NCBI GenBank assembly: GCA_021014325.1
Contig: CM037472.1
Coordinates: 14,927,063 to 14,991,062 of the forward strand
Length of the DNA: 64,000 nt
Direction: 5' to 3'
Origin: Plazaster borealis
Lineage: Eukaryota > Echinodermata > Asteroidea > Forcipulatida > Labidiasteridae
Each line of letters starts with the position of its first letter. Within the stretch, counting starts at the first letter, position 1. Below, in pieces: positions 25,652 to 37,600 of the stretch. A model generated the notes under the pieces. The model was not told the origin of the DNA, ran no database searches, and was given only the letters and a program-made list of their open reading frames with translations. A program made the position numbers and the translations under genes.

Positions 25652-28600
25652 TTTTAAAGAAGTCATTTATGTGTTCCCTTTAGTTCATGTTGACCTTACT
25701 TTTAGACCTATTTTTCTTGTCCTCTATGCGACACGGTAAATAAACAAGGGAGTGATCTGTACACAAACCATCGTTGTTCTTAAAGTTGTTCAATTTAAAG
25801 TTTCATGCTAATTGTACTATAGTGAGGGATGCAAATCCATTGCCGTTGTGCATACGTAACCAAACCACTTTGTGATCAAATGTTTGTCCGTGCACCAGCT
25901 TTTGAATCATAAACTTTAAACTAAAAACGGATGTCGGGCACGATTTTGAAATAGTGTACATTATCAATACAACACAACTCAACAGAAATGTCTCCCAGTT
26001 TGTTGATGTCAAGCCTCATCGGCGATTAAAACACTGGTGTTAAGGCTCAATCGACTCATCAGGAGTAAATGACCAAACTCCTCCGACGAGTGTTTGTCCT
26101 CAGCGAGCGTGACAACCCCTGTGCCACCGTCAAATTGCTCCCTCTTCCCCCCCTAGCACACGACACGCTGGCTCCGGTGATACAGCGAGTCAAGGGTATC
26201 ACACAGCCACCGGGGACAGTGACCGCCGGGACAGGGCAACCTCACGTGAACCCTTCCTATGGGCAACCGTTTTTTTTTTGCAAGTCTTTTTGGACGGTTT
26301 TAAAGACTTAATTTGTGTGGATTTATTTACATTTAAAAAGTGTAATAACTCTGATAGAGAGAGGGGACACTGGGGGTGATAACATGATATTTAAATTCGG
26401 CATGAACATTGGTTACCGGTAAGTCACCTCTCGGAGACAGGATGTCAGAATGTGCAGTCACGTAACGATATACTGGATTCAAATTTGACATTTTTTTGCA
26501 ATAATCTTTCCATGATTGGAAATATAAAACATTTGATTCGGAAGTCCAACATTTCGAAGATTCAACGAACGTTAGGGCCTGTCTTGAAATTATCGTGTGC
26601 CAAATGGTAAGGGGGGCGAATATTCCAAAGTTGGATTCAATTCAAGTTAGCATGGAAACTGTGTGTGGTTCTAAATGCTGGTCAAAAAGATCCAAACGGC
26701 CGACAGCTCTCTACATGGATTATGTTCTGTGAGGAAAATGCACTTTCGAAACCAAAGGATGACACTTCTTAGAATGGAAGTAAATGGTTATGGAAAATAA
26801 ATAGTTGAATGAATTGAAATGAAATTTACATATAACTGGTTGAATGAGTTGAAATGAAATTTACATAATGTTATTGTAAAATCGAGTGATTAGTCAAATT
26901 TTACCAAAGAGCCTCTTTTGTGCCAACATCACAACTACGTTTTCGATTACTGTTGTTTGATACCCATACTCAATAAACCAAATAGTGTTTTGTCCTCCAG
27001 CGCCAAATTGGTGTCATAACATTAGTAAGCAGTATTTTCCCCTGCAAATGACAAGTTTAACCCATAAGTAAAGCATGAACCCCCATTTCACAAATCTCAC
27101 CGCAAACCTACACAGAAATACTCGGAAAATGATCATCTTCCAAGAATGCATCTCCTTTCATCATAACAAAGTTATGAATATTTTTATGATTTTCCGGTTT
27201 ACCTTCAACAAAAATGTTTGGCATTTCGACCGCGACTTAACGGCTCAAGCGGGCTGGGCTGCCCAGAGGGGGTGGAAATCAGCGGTATTTCCCTCTCGTC
27301 GCCTCCCGAGGGGTACACGGTGGGCCATTTCATATTGGGTGTATCTTTACGGGTATGAAGACCAGACGTGGGGTCGGCGGTGCGGGGCCGCCTGAGCGGG
27401 GCCCGTCAAAGCGCCCCCTGGGGAGGTTGGCAATTAGTGGTACCCTCGGGGAACAATTATAAATGAATTGTTTTGATGTCAATAATAATGACACTTTGCA
27501 TTGTGTCTGAGCAGTAATTAAAATATTCAGCACCATGTGTACGTTTCAAAATAAAGAGGGCGCACTTTGACGTATGCAGTGCCTCGGTGACTGGTTCGCA
27601 GTGTACAAAATGACAAGAAAGTTGAATTACAATTTCTTGAAAAGGGACCAGACTATATTTTGTCATTCAAGCCTCGGTTTGGTTTAAGCGGAATACAAAC
27701 CAAAATATGTCTGCACTACGACAAAGGTCTTCATAAGAGACATTTGTGACACGAGATGAGCCAGAAACAAGACCGTTTTGCTCCGCAGTATCTAGGCCCC
27801 ATATACGATACCTGCATGCATGTTTGAACGTGTTATCGTGGGACTATGTGTAGGCCTATACGATCACTTTTTCACCGAAGTATATTCACATGAGTTGTTA
27901 ACGGCGAATTGTTTTTGTTAACGCATCTTCACATTTCTGCCATTTAATAGGGCTTTGAGAGACCAGAACAACTTTTTATTGATAGTTTAATTATTATTAA
28001 TCGTTAATAATTATTACGAGCAGAGAGTCCGGGGAACGGAAAAGGTAAACACAAAACTTCACCAAGAAACGATGTGCCCTCCCAGATCCCGCTCACTGTA
28101 GACAAGATATAATCGATAATATGGAATTACACAGAAATTTAAATTAATAAAATAAATGGCAATAAAAAGAACAAAAGGACCGACACGGACATGTTATTAT
28201 TTCTGGGGATGAACAATTATTTATTATGCCAGTGTATTTCGGACAGTTTTCTTTCCTTAATGTTCAATTCATTACAATCAAGAATGTAAAAACGAAACCA
28301 CATTAACATATTTCGTCACTTATTAGGGATCTTGTGAGAATGCATGAACAACGTGTAGCCGACTACTGATGACGTTACTACTGTTTGCGTAGTGAGACTA
28401 ATTGACAATTATTTTAAATACAAAGCTATAGTCACTTTAGGATTGAACTGAATAAAAGCTCTTGATAAAGGTAATTTAAACAATTATTGTTTACGTTCGT
28501 TTCAATTCGTTAAAAAGAGCGATTCGATGAATATTTAGTCTATTATCAAAATATTGATTGATATTATAACAATTATGTAATACTAGTACATTATTAAGTA

Positions 28601-29626
28601 GATGGTTTTTTATAAACACCTATAGTCTTTAGGTTTATATGCAGAAAGTATCTATATAAGCTTCTTTTTTTTACTCCTCTATACAAAGTATATACACACA
28701 AGCCCTTAATCTTGCATGTGCATGCAGCGCCCTAAAACTATCGCAAAAGCTCATCATTTTCTGTGCCCGATTAATTCGAGCATTTAGAATCGCTAGAATA
28801 ACGTGCGAGAACCAAAACAGAACTGTGCTCAATGTACAGCATGCTACAAAATTACTCAACAGAGGGTGCTTGATGTTGCAAACCAGAACAAATTAATACG
28901 GTGCGGTGGTGCATATACAAATTCAAACTAGAAATTAGGACTACAATTACGGGCTTTCAATCTGCCAGCTAAATTTATGTGCCAGAAGTACATTAACGCT
29001 CTGTTAAAAGATATAAGACCTACAGTATATTAGCTCGATTCATGTTAGTTTATGTGTTCATTTTTTTCAACAAGAAATTTCAGAGAGTCTTATCCACAGT
29101 TCTAATAAAGAAATCACCGTCTTCAAATATTCTTTTGACAAAAATAGCACATGTTTTGAATGAGGGTTTGCGTAACTTAGTTTTATCAACCGACTAAGCT
29201 TAAAATTATCTGCTGTCACTCTTTTTAAAAGATGCGTATTCAAACGGAATGAATTTATACTTACATTCGAAATGGTCAATCTAATACTAACGGTAACTTT
29301 GTACACACAGACTGTATAAGCACTTTATTATTTGAATCTATAATAAATTAATATAATCAATGTAAATCTAATCCGTGCAGTATATCGTGTTAGAATCAAT
29401 GAAATCAAATTTTCCCCATAACGCATGCACCATCATCCTATAAGTTGGTCTCTTTCTTTGATTAATTGCTTTTGTGCGGCGAATCCACAAGTCACGCTCG
29501 GGCCAACAGTCAAGATTTATCCTGGTGCCATCTTTTGAATTGTTCACAGGCTGCATAAATCATCCATTTTAGTATACCCCTTCGTTGGAACCAGGCTTTT
29601 TATTTTATTTTTAGATAACAATCAAT
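25652..29626. other. Intergenic, no gene seen
   Basis: A two-copy 35-bp tandem repeat lies at 26801-26865 (TTGAATGARTTGAAATGAAA). A GC-rich stretch at 27230-27430 has no convincing frame. AAAGGGACCAGACTATATTT and CAAGCCTCGGTTTGG (27640-27690) resemble blocks near 53240 and 62795. Confidence 0.45.
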
Positions 29627-29779
29627 ATAGATCTTATGCATTGACGTCATCCAGCCGCCATCTTAGTGGTGAACCGATGATGAAACACTGGAAACGCACA
29701 GATTTGTCAATGAACAACCTCCTTTTGACCTTGGGGTGAGGGCGCCCTTCTCAAAAGACGTCATGTGCATAAGGTCTAC
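29627..29779. mobile_element. MITE family B, copy 2
   Basis: ATAGATCTTATGCATTGACG to ACGTCATGTGCATAAGGTCT, 153 bp, with the CCGCCATCTTA box in the opposite orientation to copy 1. Confidence 0.8.
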
Positions 29780-30417
29780 AGTAAAGAAAGTACTCAACTG
29801 GTGTTACCTTCTCCTCTAAAATTCTACATAATTGAGAAAGAATCAAGTTCCAATTAATCATTATTTATTTCGCAGTGGTTTTTTTTAAAGATCGAGTTTT
29901 ACAAAGTTGTCCCCCACTTAACCACTCTCCTATAAAAGCTAACCCACTTGACATTCTGGCATGCAGAATCATCAACTCCAAGCGCAGGAGTCTGTTTTCG
30001 TAACTTGAAGCCAAATATAACTTAATCATTAATGTGATCATTTTATTCGGTAAAGCGGATACACCTTGTGGGTGAATTTAACGTCGATGCTATGAAATTA
30101 TTATTTATGAAGCAAAAAATAGTTAAATGGATAATACTGAGAAAAAAATATCCCTAGTAACTCTAATTAGAAATGTCATTCTTAAGTATTTCAATATTCG
30201 TGCACAATGGGATTTGCTTGTGCGTTAAGTATTTTCTCCAATCAATTAAATAGTTGTCATCGGTCTATAAAATATATTATCAACTGATTGTCATAATGCT
30301 TTTCACGAGTATGCAGATATTTTGTTCCGATATTTTGATAATCAATTTGAATTGATGATAACCGTTAGATTGACTAGCCTTCTGAGTGACCTTTAACCGT
30401 TGACCTTTAACCCTCAT

Positions 30418-30507
30418 TTACATGGCAGGCATACCAGAGAAGCCGGGTGACTTCTTTGCAACGACACCTTCCATGTAGGGCTGGCCGTCAATGAATGGGT
30501 TGTAACG
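30418..30507 (-). CDS. SCG5: 7B2 terminal coding exon (second inhibitory CT-peptide copy)
   Basis: Encodes RYNPFIDGQPYMEG, VVAKKSPGFSGMPAM and a stop. YNPFIDGQ..GVVAKKSP matches the human CT peptide even better than exon 5 does. The acceptor is GTGTTCTCACAG|CGTTAC, phase 0. Joined to exon 5 it gives KR|R, a tribasic cleavage site. A possible poly(A) signal (AATAAA on the minus strand) lies at about 30042-30047. Confidence 0.93.
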   Translation of the reverse strand, partial: RYNPFIDGQPYMEGVVAKKSPGFSGMPAM

Positions 30508-31531
30508 CTGTGAGAACACAAAACAAAACAAAAACATTAATATCAAAAATTTCTCTGAAATGAAGTCGGCGTCGAAATCTTCCGAAATAAGCCCCAGTCA
30601 CACGTGGACGAATTCCGCGGAAAAATTGCCAGGAAAATGTGACTGACCAGTTCACTCTTGACTTGTTTACTCTGGCAAACTCCAGGGAAATAGCCAACCG
30701 GGATAACCCCGGTAGCCACCCGGGATAACCCCGGTAGCTACCCGGGCTAACCTCGGGGTTAGCATGCTGAGTGTTCGTTTTTCCCCAGGAAAATTGCACT
30801 AAGTGTGAAACGAACATGGGGGGCAGAGGGCAGGGGTTAAAACTCCACAGAAAGTGTTGGGTTTGATTGCCTGGGAATTGGCATGGCAGTGTGAAAAAGG
30901 GCTATATATATGATTCGGGAATGGAGAGCTGTAAATTAAATTCTGCCAGTCACTAACCCCTTGAAATGAATTGTTTGTGTGCAACTTTTAAAATCATGTG
31001 CTATCCGTATATGGAGTTCTGAATCAGACACATCAGTTATTGCTTTCAGTTAATAAATTATACTGACAAACAAAAATATACCTTTGTTCCAATTCGTCTG
31101 CTTCCAAGGCTCTGCAGAAAAACAAATCAAAGCAAAACAGTCAAACTCCAAATTGAAAATGAAATCGTTCCCCTATGTTGTCCTGCTTTTTGAATCAGCA
31201 AGACAATCACACACACACACCAGAGTGCCTCTAGCTAAAACAAACAAAAAAAGCACCAGCTTCCCAAGCTTTTGAAACACTTTACAGGATACTCATTTTT
31301 CCTGCCAATTCATCTGAGTCGCAAGTGAAACAATTATCCTTTAAAGTAGTTCAAACTTGGGTATGAAACAAAGAAAGCACACAGTAATCACAGTAAGCCG
31401 TTGTTTGTGTGGAGGACACCCTCAGCAAGACAAAACAGAAAGTGCAAAGCCCCCCCTCCCCTCACCCCACGCTTATAACCCTACCAACACCCAGTGACTA
31501 TACGAATAGATCCAATGAGTAACTGACTTAC

Positions 31532-31603
31532 TCGTTTGGCAATCACTTCGGGTGATTTCTTAGCCACAAGTTGAACCCTCTGTTCTCCCTCATGGTACTG
31601 ATT
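31532..31603 (-). CDS. SCG5: 7B2 coding exon 5 (first inhibitory CT-peptide copy)
   Basis: Exactly 24 codons, phase 0 at both ends: NQYHEGEQRVQL followed by VAKKSPEVIAKR. It aligns with the human CT peptide NPYLQGQRLDNVVAKKSVP, whose VVAKK segment is the known PC2-inhibitory site. The acceptor is CGTCTCAG|AATCAG and the donor AACGA|GTAAGT. The terminal KR gives a dibasic site before exon 6. The same motif recurs in the next exon (see findings). Confidence 0.9.
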
Positions 31604-31889
31604 CTGAGACGGATAAAACAGTGGCAGCTTCAGTCGTCAAGATTATTCCTTTTTTTCCCCCAACTTCAATGATCGTATATGGTGTCCTTCCATTGTATCC
31701 TATACATTGCCCCCTTCTGATGGAGTCATTTGTTTCTCTTGATAAGTTGATGTTCATGATTATTGTTTGACGAATTACATGAAGGAGTTTCCCTTGTCCG
31801 TTTTATATTACTAAAGCTCTATGTATTGAAATGTGGCTTTCTTCATTTCTGTTGCTAATGTTAGATATTTGTGTTATTTATTTTCTGCC

Positions 31890-32263
31890 TTAAAGGCATC
31901 GTACACGTTTGGTAATTACTCAAAATATATATTAGCATAAAAACTGACTTGATAACGAGCAACAGAGAGCTGTTGATAGTATAAAACATTGTGAGAAACG
32001 ACTCCCTCTGAAGTAACGTAGTTTTTGAGAAAGAGGTAATTTCTCACTGAAATAACAAAAACTTCTTGCAAGAAGTTTTTATTCCTATCTGAAAGCACAC
32101 AAATTCGTACAACAAGGGTGTTTTTTCTTTCATCATTTTCTGGCAACTTCTATGACCAATTGAGCCCAGATTTTCACAGGCTTGTTATTTTATGCATATG
32201 TTGGTATGCACCAAGTGAGAACACTGGTCTTTGACAATTTCCAAACGTGTTCAGTGCCTTTAA
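31890..32263 (-). mobile_element. MITE family A, copy 5 (in 7B2 intron)
   Basis: Type-I centre; lies between 7B2 exons 4 and 5. TTAA at both ends. Confidence 0.9.
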
Positions 32264-32595
32264 TATTGGTTTCATTTCGGGGTTTTGGTCGTTTACCCAT
32301 ACTATTTTGAAGAGGCTCCTGAGAGGGGCATATTAAGCATTGATCTTGACTTCAGTCAGCTTCCTTTTTTAGAACAAATAACAAATAATACATTTTTTGA
32401 ATTGTGATTTTCAAAATTTGAACCCGCAGTGCTTCCCAGCTTGTACTCTTGAATCATCAAGTGTAATAGTAGTTATCTGTCATCTCGTGATTTTCTCCTT
32501 GTTTCTTTCTCGGTCCTTTTAAACCCAAGTTTAAAGTATCCCATTTTCGGCAACTGTTGGAGGAAGTCCTCTTGGTTTCAGTCCGGTCCACTTAC

Positions 32596-32699
32596 CCGTT
32601 TGAACGGCATGTAAGACTGTTCCTTTGGTTCTCCGTTTTGCTGGTACTGGTTGACAAAGTCAGCGGTGTTTGGCATCTGAGCGAGGCAGCAGTTATCAG
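32596..32699 (-). CDS. SCG5: 7B2 coding exon 4 (second core cysteine and helix)
   Basis: Encodes residues 117-150 after completing codon 116. ADNCCLAQMPNTADFVNQYQ aligns with human [20 protein letters not shown], the helix that with PPNPCP forms the PC2-binding core; the cysteine here is expected to pair with the one in NPCP. The acceptor used is TTTTCTCACTGGACAG|CTGAT, because it restores the frame from exon 2; the CAG just before ATGCC would not. The exon ends FKR at phase 0 before GTAAGT, a dibasic site near where vertebrate 7B2 has its furin-type site. One extra adjacent cysteine (CC) differs from human. Confidence 0.93.
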
Positions 32700-32856
32700 C
32701 TGTCCAGTGAGAAAACAGAAATCCCAATTTGTTGTTTACATTAAAGTTTCGTCATACTTATTAATGTTATTACAATACATACTTGAATAGCGGGAATGAG
32801 GATTCTTCATTTTGGACGAGAGGACGAGTATTTTTTCCCCACTCCCCGCTGACGCT

Positions 32857-33146
32857 GTCAGGTTGGTGTGGTGGTATCTTTCCTCGCCTTCCACCTCCGG
32901 GACCCCGGTTCAAATCCCACCGGGGGCACTATGTGGATCGGCTGTTCAGTCCCTACCTGACTGCGTGGGTTTTCCCTGGAATAATTATCCGGGGTTTTCC
33001 TCCCACATCTAAAACTGAAACTTCCTTTTGTGTCTCCTCTCCATGGGGTTCTTGGCTATAGGCCTATAGTGACTAAGTTCGCTTTTCTGAGAGTCCTTGG
33101 CTTCACAGCCAGACTTAATAAATGAAATGAAATTAAATGAAATGAC
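32857..33146 (+). mobile_element. Full-length tRNA-derived SINE (in 7B2 intron)
   Basis: The head has an A-box-like GGTTGGTGTGGTGGTATC and a B box GGTTCAAATCCCA (32907-32919). The body has GGTTTTCCCTGGAATAATT and CTGAGAGTCCTTGGCTTCA, and the 3' tail is a short (AAATG)n repeat. It is antisense to 7B2 and ends about 30 bp from the candidate cassette exon. Confidence 0.8.
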
Positions 33147-33174
33147 ACAAATTTTAATCTCGTAGACCACTTAC

Positions 33175-33270
33175 ATTCAGTGCAGTCGTCCTCACTGTTT
33201 TTGTCTTCCCAGCCACTCATACAGTAACAAACAAGCCTGGGATGTACCTCTGACTTGACAACATCCCTTC
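33175..33270 (-). CDS. SCG5: Possible 7B2 cassette exon (96 nt, phase 1-1)
   Basis: Between exons 2 and 4 lies a 96-nt segment bounded by a strong acceptor (CTTGTCTTTCAG|GAAGG) and a strong donor (TGAAT|GTAAGT). It is symmetric (phase 1 in, phase 1 out) and open in the gene's frame, so it would add 32 residues, including three cysteines and an acidic end (NSEDDCTE), without disturbing the frame. No remembered 7B2 has an insert here, and skipping it gives a better match to the family. It could be an alternative exon or a chance pair of splice signals. A SINE ends about 30 bp downstream of it in transcript order. Confidence 0.45.
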
Positions 33271-33877
33271 CTGAAAGACAAGATGAATATCAAGACACGT
33301 GTCATCAGACTTGAAGACGACAACTTCCAGCCAACCGAAATTTGTTATTCCCTTTTGATAAAAACTGGGTTTTGAGGCATTGCATGGTGAGGTATTAATG
33401 TATATTCACTTTGCGGTAACACCATGTGTATTGCTGTGTAGTTGAGAACTTATATTGCTATTTATTCTACTGCGGCGGAGTAGGTTTCGGAATTTGGGAG
33501 ACTAATTGGCCTAGTTGTGAAAAGAACTGTCCTGCATATTAAGTACTACCTCGGAGACAAGCAATCGGCCGGGACTACTACTTTCGCTTAGTGGATCAAG
33601 TGGACTTCTCGTTTATTAACTTCACTGCCGCGGAGTGAGTTCTTAATTGTTCTCAAAGTTTCGACTGTCCTGCTCTAGTCATCGTCAGGAGACTGAAGAG
33701 TGTTTGAGATGCTGGTCTTTTTGTAGGGATTCATAGAGTCAGCACTTCTCTGACATAATTATTCCCCCACTCCTCCATAAAACCAGTGTTTTAGTACAGT
33801 ATCCATTGTCACTTTCCGTCCACTTATTTCATTACAAAAAAATGTAATACCCTGATAAAGTAGAGTCCATGACTCAC

Positions 33878-34009
33878 CGGATTTATCCATAGTCTTGGGG
33901 CATGGGTTGGGCGGAGTGGAGTAGCCGGGGCGTACCTCAGGTAGAGCTACCTGCTTGTTGGGGATCTTACCGCTGGCTCCAAGGTGTTGTTTACCCTCTC
34001 CAGCTCCTC
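33878..34009 (-). CDS. SCG5: 7B2 coding exon 2 (core with PPNPCP motif)
   Basis: Encodes residues 72-115 plus one base. GGAGEGKQHLG..GKIPN matches the conserved GGAHEGLQHLGPFGNIPN block of 7B2, and TPPNPCPK matches the invariant PPNPCP segment known to be needed for PC2 binding. The acceptor is TTTCTTCTCACAG|GAGG and the donor AATCCG|GTGAGT; entry and exit are both phase 1. This exon makes the family assignment secure. Confidence 0.95.
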
Positions 34010-34187
34010 CTGTGAGAAGAAACGGAAAGAAAATGATGAGTCGAGGATGACACAAAGTCAAGCAGATTAGTAAAGCAGCAGGTGTCATATCTCCTCCCGC
34101 CAATAGAGGGCGGTATATTTCCATCATGGCAGATTAAACAGTAAAGTGGAAGTTACAGAAGTCTCCTCATTCCTCATCCTTTTAAGG

Positions 34188-34245
34188 CCACATGCTAACA
34201 TGGTGGCAGCGGTGGGATTCGAACCCCACGCCATCGAAATGACTG
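34188..34245 (-). mobile_element. tRNA-like B-box fragment
   Basis: On the minus strand GGCGTGGGGTTCGAATCCCA followed by CCGCTGCCACCATG resembles the 3' half of a tRNA or SINE head. No 5' half seen. Confidence 0.4.
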
Positions 34246-34419
34246 GTTACAGAAAAGTACAAAAACTGAGCCTTTCACTGAAACCGGATGATGAATGCTA
34301 ATTGTTAATTAATTAACCGTTCGTCTTGTGATTTATTTGTGTCCTTCGAGGGTCCTCTGTCACACGCCACCGGTCTGTTTGTTTGTCATTTACATGGTAT
34401 GAAACAAACAAAAGCTTAC

Positions 34420-34633
34420 CTGATACAAACGTATTTGGCGGGATGATGAGCTTATTATTAGCAGCACTCTCCTCTCTGGTAGCTGGTCCCACCATGGCCT
34501 CGTCCATGTCACCAAGCAACGCCTCCCTCAGGTAGCTTCGCAAGGCCAACCTGTCAGAGGAGGTCAGCGGGTAGCCGGCACTCACCAGATAGAGGGCGCT
34601 AGCCAATATGACGGCGATGAAGTACAGATTCAT
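34420..34633 (-). CDS. SCG5: 7B2 / secretogranin V, coding exon 1 (signal peptide and N-terminal domain)
   Basis: First coding exon of the neuroendocrine protein 7B2, which chaperones pro-PC2 through the secretory pathway and inhibits PC2 by its C-terminal peptide. The exon encodes residues 1-71 plus one base. MNLYFIAVILASALYLVSAG is a signal peptide; it is followed by a helical stretch (DRLALRSYLREALLGDMDEA) comparable in position to the helix near the N-terminus of mature 7B2. The donor is ATCAG|GTAAGC, phase 1. The ATG at 34633 is chosen because it starts the signal peptide; the longer open frame upstream lacks that property and crosses likely acceptors. Spliced product with the five confident exons is 203 residues, against 212 in human. 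Confidence rests mainly on the next two exons, which fit by phase. Confidence 0.88.
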
Positions 34634-34657
34634 CCTGTGGGTTAGTTGTGTCTCCTG

Positions 34658-37600
34658 AGGCGATGAAGGCAAGTGAGAAAGAGCAAGGTTAGGTTTAAGC
34701 GTGGCTGAGATTTTAAATTGCGTGGTTGAGATTTGTGGTTCGACCTTTGAAAACATTGCCGATGAATTTTTAGTTTTACTTTCACATTTCCTCTCCTTCT
34801 TCCGATGAGAGATACTGGATGTTGCTAACCGCTCAAACTGTGATTAGAATAAGCTCCAATTCGGAAGAGTGTAGATGAAAGCTCGTAATATATAAAGAAT
34901 GTACTTCTGCTGAAAGTCCACTAAGCAGATAGTTTAACTGTTATGCATCATTTTCCTGTCAAAACGCCGATGTCTTGGAGATTTGAATTATAATAACAAT
35001 TAAAATGAATTTGTAAATGAAAAACGTTTTTTGGGGTCCTCCAATTGTTGCTCTTTTCTTCCTTTTCGAAAGATTATCCTCTTCTTCGGGTACACTCTGA
35101 ACATAAAAACACTTGATTTTGGAAGCATTATCCCATTGTCGAAAGGACCCCCACAAGTGCTGGTGTGTAAGACCGCTTAAACACACACACACGCAGGACT
35201 ATCCAATTGGCATACAATGTTTTGTAAGAATGAAGACAACTTTAATGTAATAATGAAGTATATCGTCTAGAACATTAACACTTAGGCTTAAATCGTTCTG
35301 CACCATCAGGAATGTTTTACATATCGACCTGTCGATGTCGACGCATGATGAACCATTTTGATGCATGTGATATTAAACGAACGGTTAATTATTGACAATG
35401 AATATCTGATCCTGGTTCGTATTCCAGTAAGTGAGTAAACCTGAAGGTGGGGTGGGGCATGGGGGGGGTTGACGTCTTGAAATTTCAGATATGACATCGA
35501 TTGCGTCACAACTTCGTTAACAGTTAAAATCTTGGGTAAATATATTCTCTGGCCATTTTAGGAAGTCGTCATCCGGAGATAATTATCTCAGGATCTCAAC
35601 ATTTCGGATGGCACTTTCAGAGCCCCGTACTACACCGATAAACATGAAGGCAAATTAATAACATATTCAATATTTTAAATTCACTCTTCTGTCCGAATTT
35701 TTTTTATTTGAAGGCCAGTAAAACATATGAAAATTGGACTAAAGAACTCACTAAATTTAAGCAGCTAAACAATGGACACTAAACACAGTGATAAAAGAAA
35801 ATGAAGAAATAGTACGATCAAATGAGACAAATATCAGGGGAAACAAATCAAAACAGATTCACAGCTAACAAAAAAATACGATTTTAAAAACTACCTAAGG
35901 CCTATAGTAAAAATCAAGTCAAACAATATCTTTTTTAAACACACACCATTTATTTTGCGGTGATAACCACAGAGGATGGTCCTAGGTTGATGTCCATGTG
36001 TTAAACGTGGAATCATACCGTATGTTGACGTTAAAAATGAACGTGCTTTAGTATGCCTTGGTGAACATGGCGTCGTTAGACGTAGAATAAATAATGAATG
36101 ACGTCGTGATTTATGAAGTTCGATTGGCCCTTAATGGATGACGTCACTGAGTATTTCTGACGCTGTTTTCTTTTATTAATGGTGTGCGCGGGGGGGAGTT
36201 AAAGTGCTTTAAATTCGAAATTATTTTAATAATAGAGATGGAATGCCTCTATATTTATTTATTTATTTATTTATTTAATTATTATTTTACATTTAATGTT
36301 TACCATGAAACGGATGTAAAATGGGGCAGATAGGGGACAAATTTGGGGGAATTGTGCCTTTGATGATACAGGCATGGATTGGGCACAGTCAGAGTATGTC
36401 ATGAGAAAGATATTTGGCTATAGAGCAATCGCAGAGTTTTTGAAAGAAGATAGATAGACTAAAAAGTAATTTTCACAATTTTCAAAGTGACTGTCATTTC
36501 TTGTTTATACTACCTATACATGTTTCAAACCCTCAAATCTGTGATGGCCCTACAGCCAAATATCTTTCTCATGACATACTCTGACTGTGTGCCGAATTCT
36601 ATGCTTGTTCCATCAAAAGCACAAACCCATCACAAGTAGGAACATGATCTACACGTAGGGACTATAAGCCTTACAAAAACTAGGATGTCCTGATGACGAT
36701 CAGAGCACGAAACGTTGAGACTAACCAGCAGGCTATTCTCAGAGAAAACACATCTACTTAAAGAGGCTATAAGTCTGGGGGTTTTGCCGATTTGACCCCT
36801 TAATTTAGGTTTAAATTTGGAATATCTATTAGTACATAAGCTTTCATTTAAGGTATTTCACGAAAACAAATCCGCCAATGATGAGTGGTAGTTATTAAAA
36901 CCTAAAAATGAATTAATTGTCGCGATTCCGTCATTAACTCACGTCCATCGGCCATGTACAAACAATTGTGCATGTTACATGTTTTTTGTGCATTGAATGT
37001 GGCATAATTATGCGAAAGTTTGTAGGCCTATATGTTTTCCGCTTTAGAAAACAATTCTAAAACAAAACTTCTTCCGGCGAAAATCGGGCCACGCAACTTA
37101 AAGAGATCATAACATAACGCACTCGTAAGAATACTTAACTAAATTTGATAATGACAGGGAAACACAATCACGATGTTTATGATTTATAAGTAGACACCAA
37201 AATACTAATGGCAAACTGAATCAATCTTTAATGTATCTGTAAGCGAGAAATCTATCGCTTGTTTATTTGTCCTCCACGAACAAACGATGAAAATATTATG
37301 TTCACGTAGAGACCTCCCTACTGAGTTGCTTTCCGATTCGTCTTTTGATATGGAATGGATCGTGATAGTACAATTTTTTTGAAAAATTCATATTTTTTGG
37401 AACCTATATGCAAATGACAAATTGGTAGGCCTATGCACATGCTGTTATAAAAAGCCGTTGTTTGTACTTGTATACCATGGTTGTATTATGTGATATTTAC
37501 CAAATCAATTATTTCAATCGAAAATAATGCACATCAGGTAGTCATGCACAATACGGTTATTCCTGCTTGATTACGCACGCACTATTCCCCCTTTAAACGA

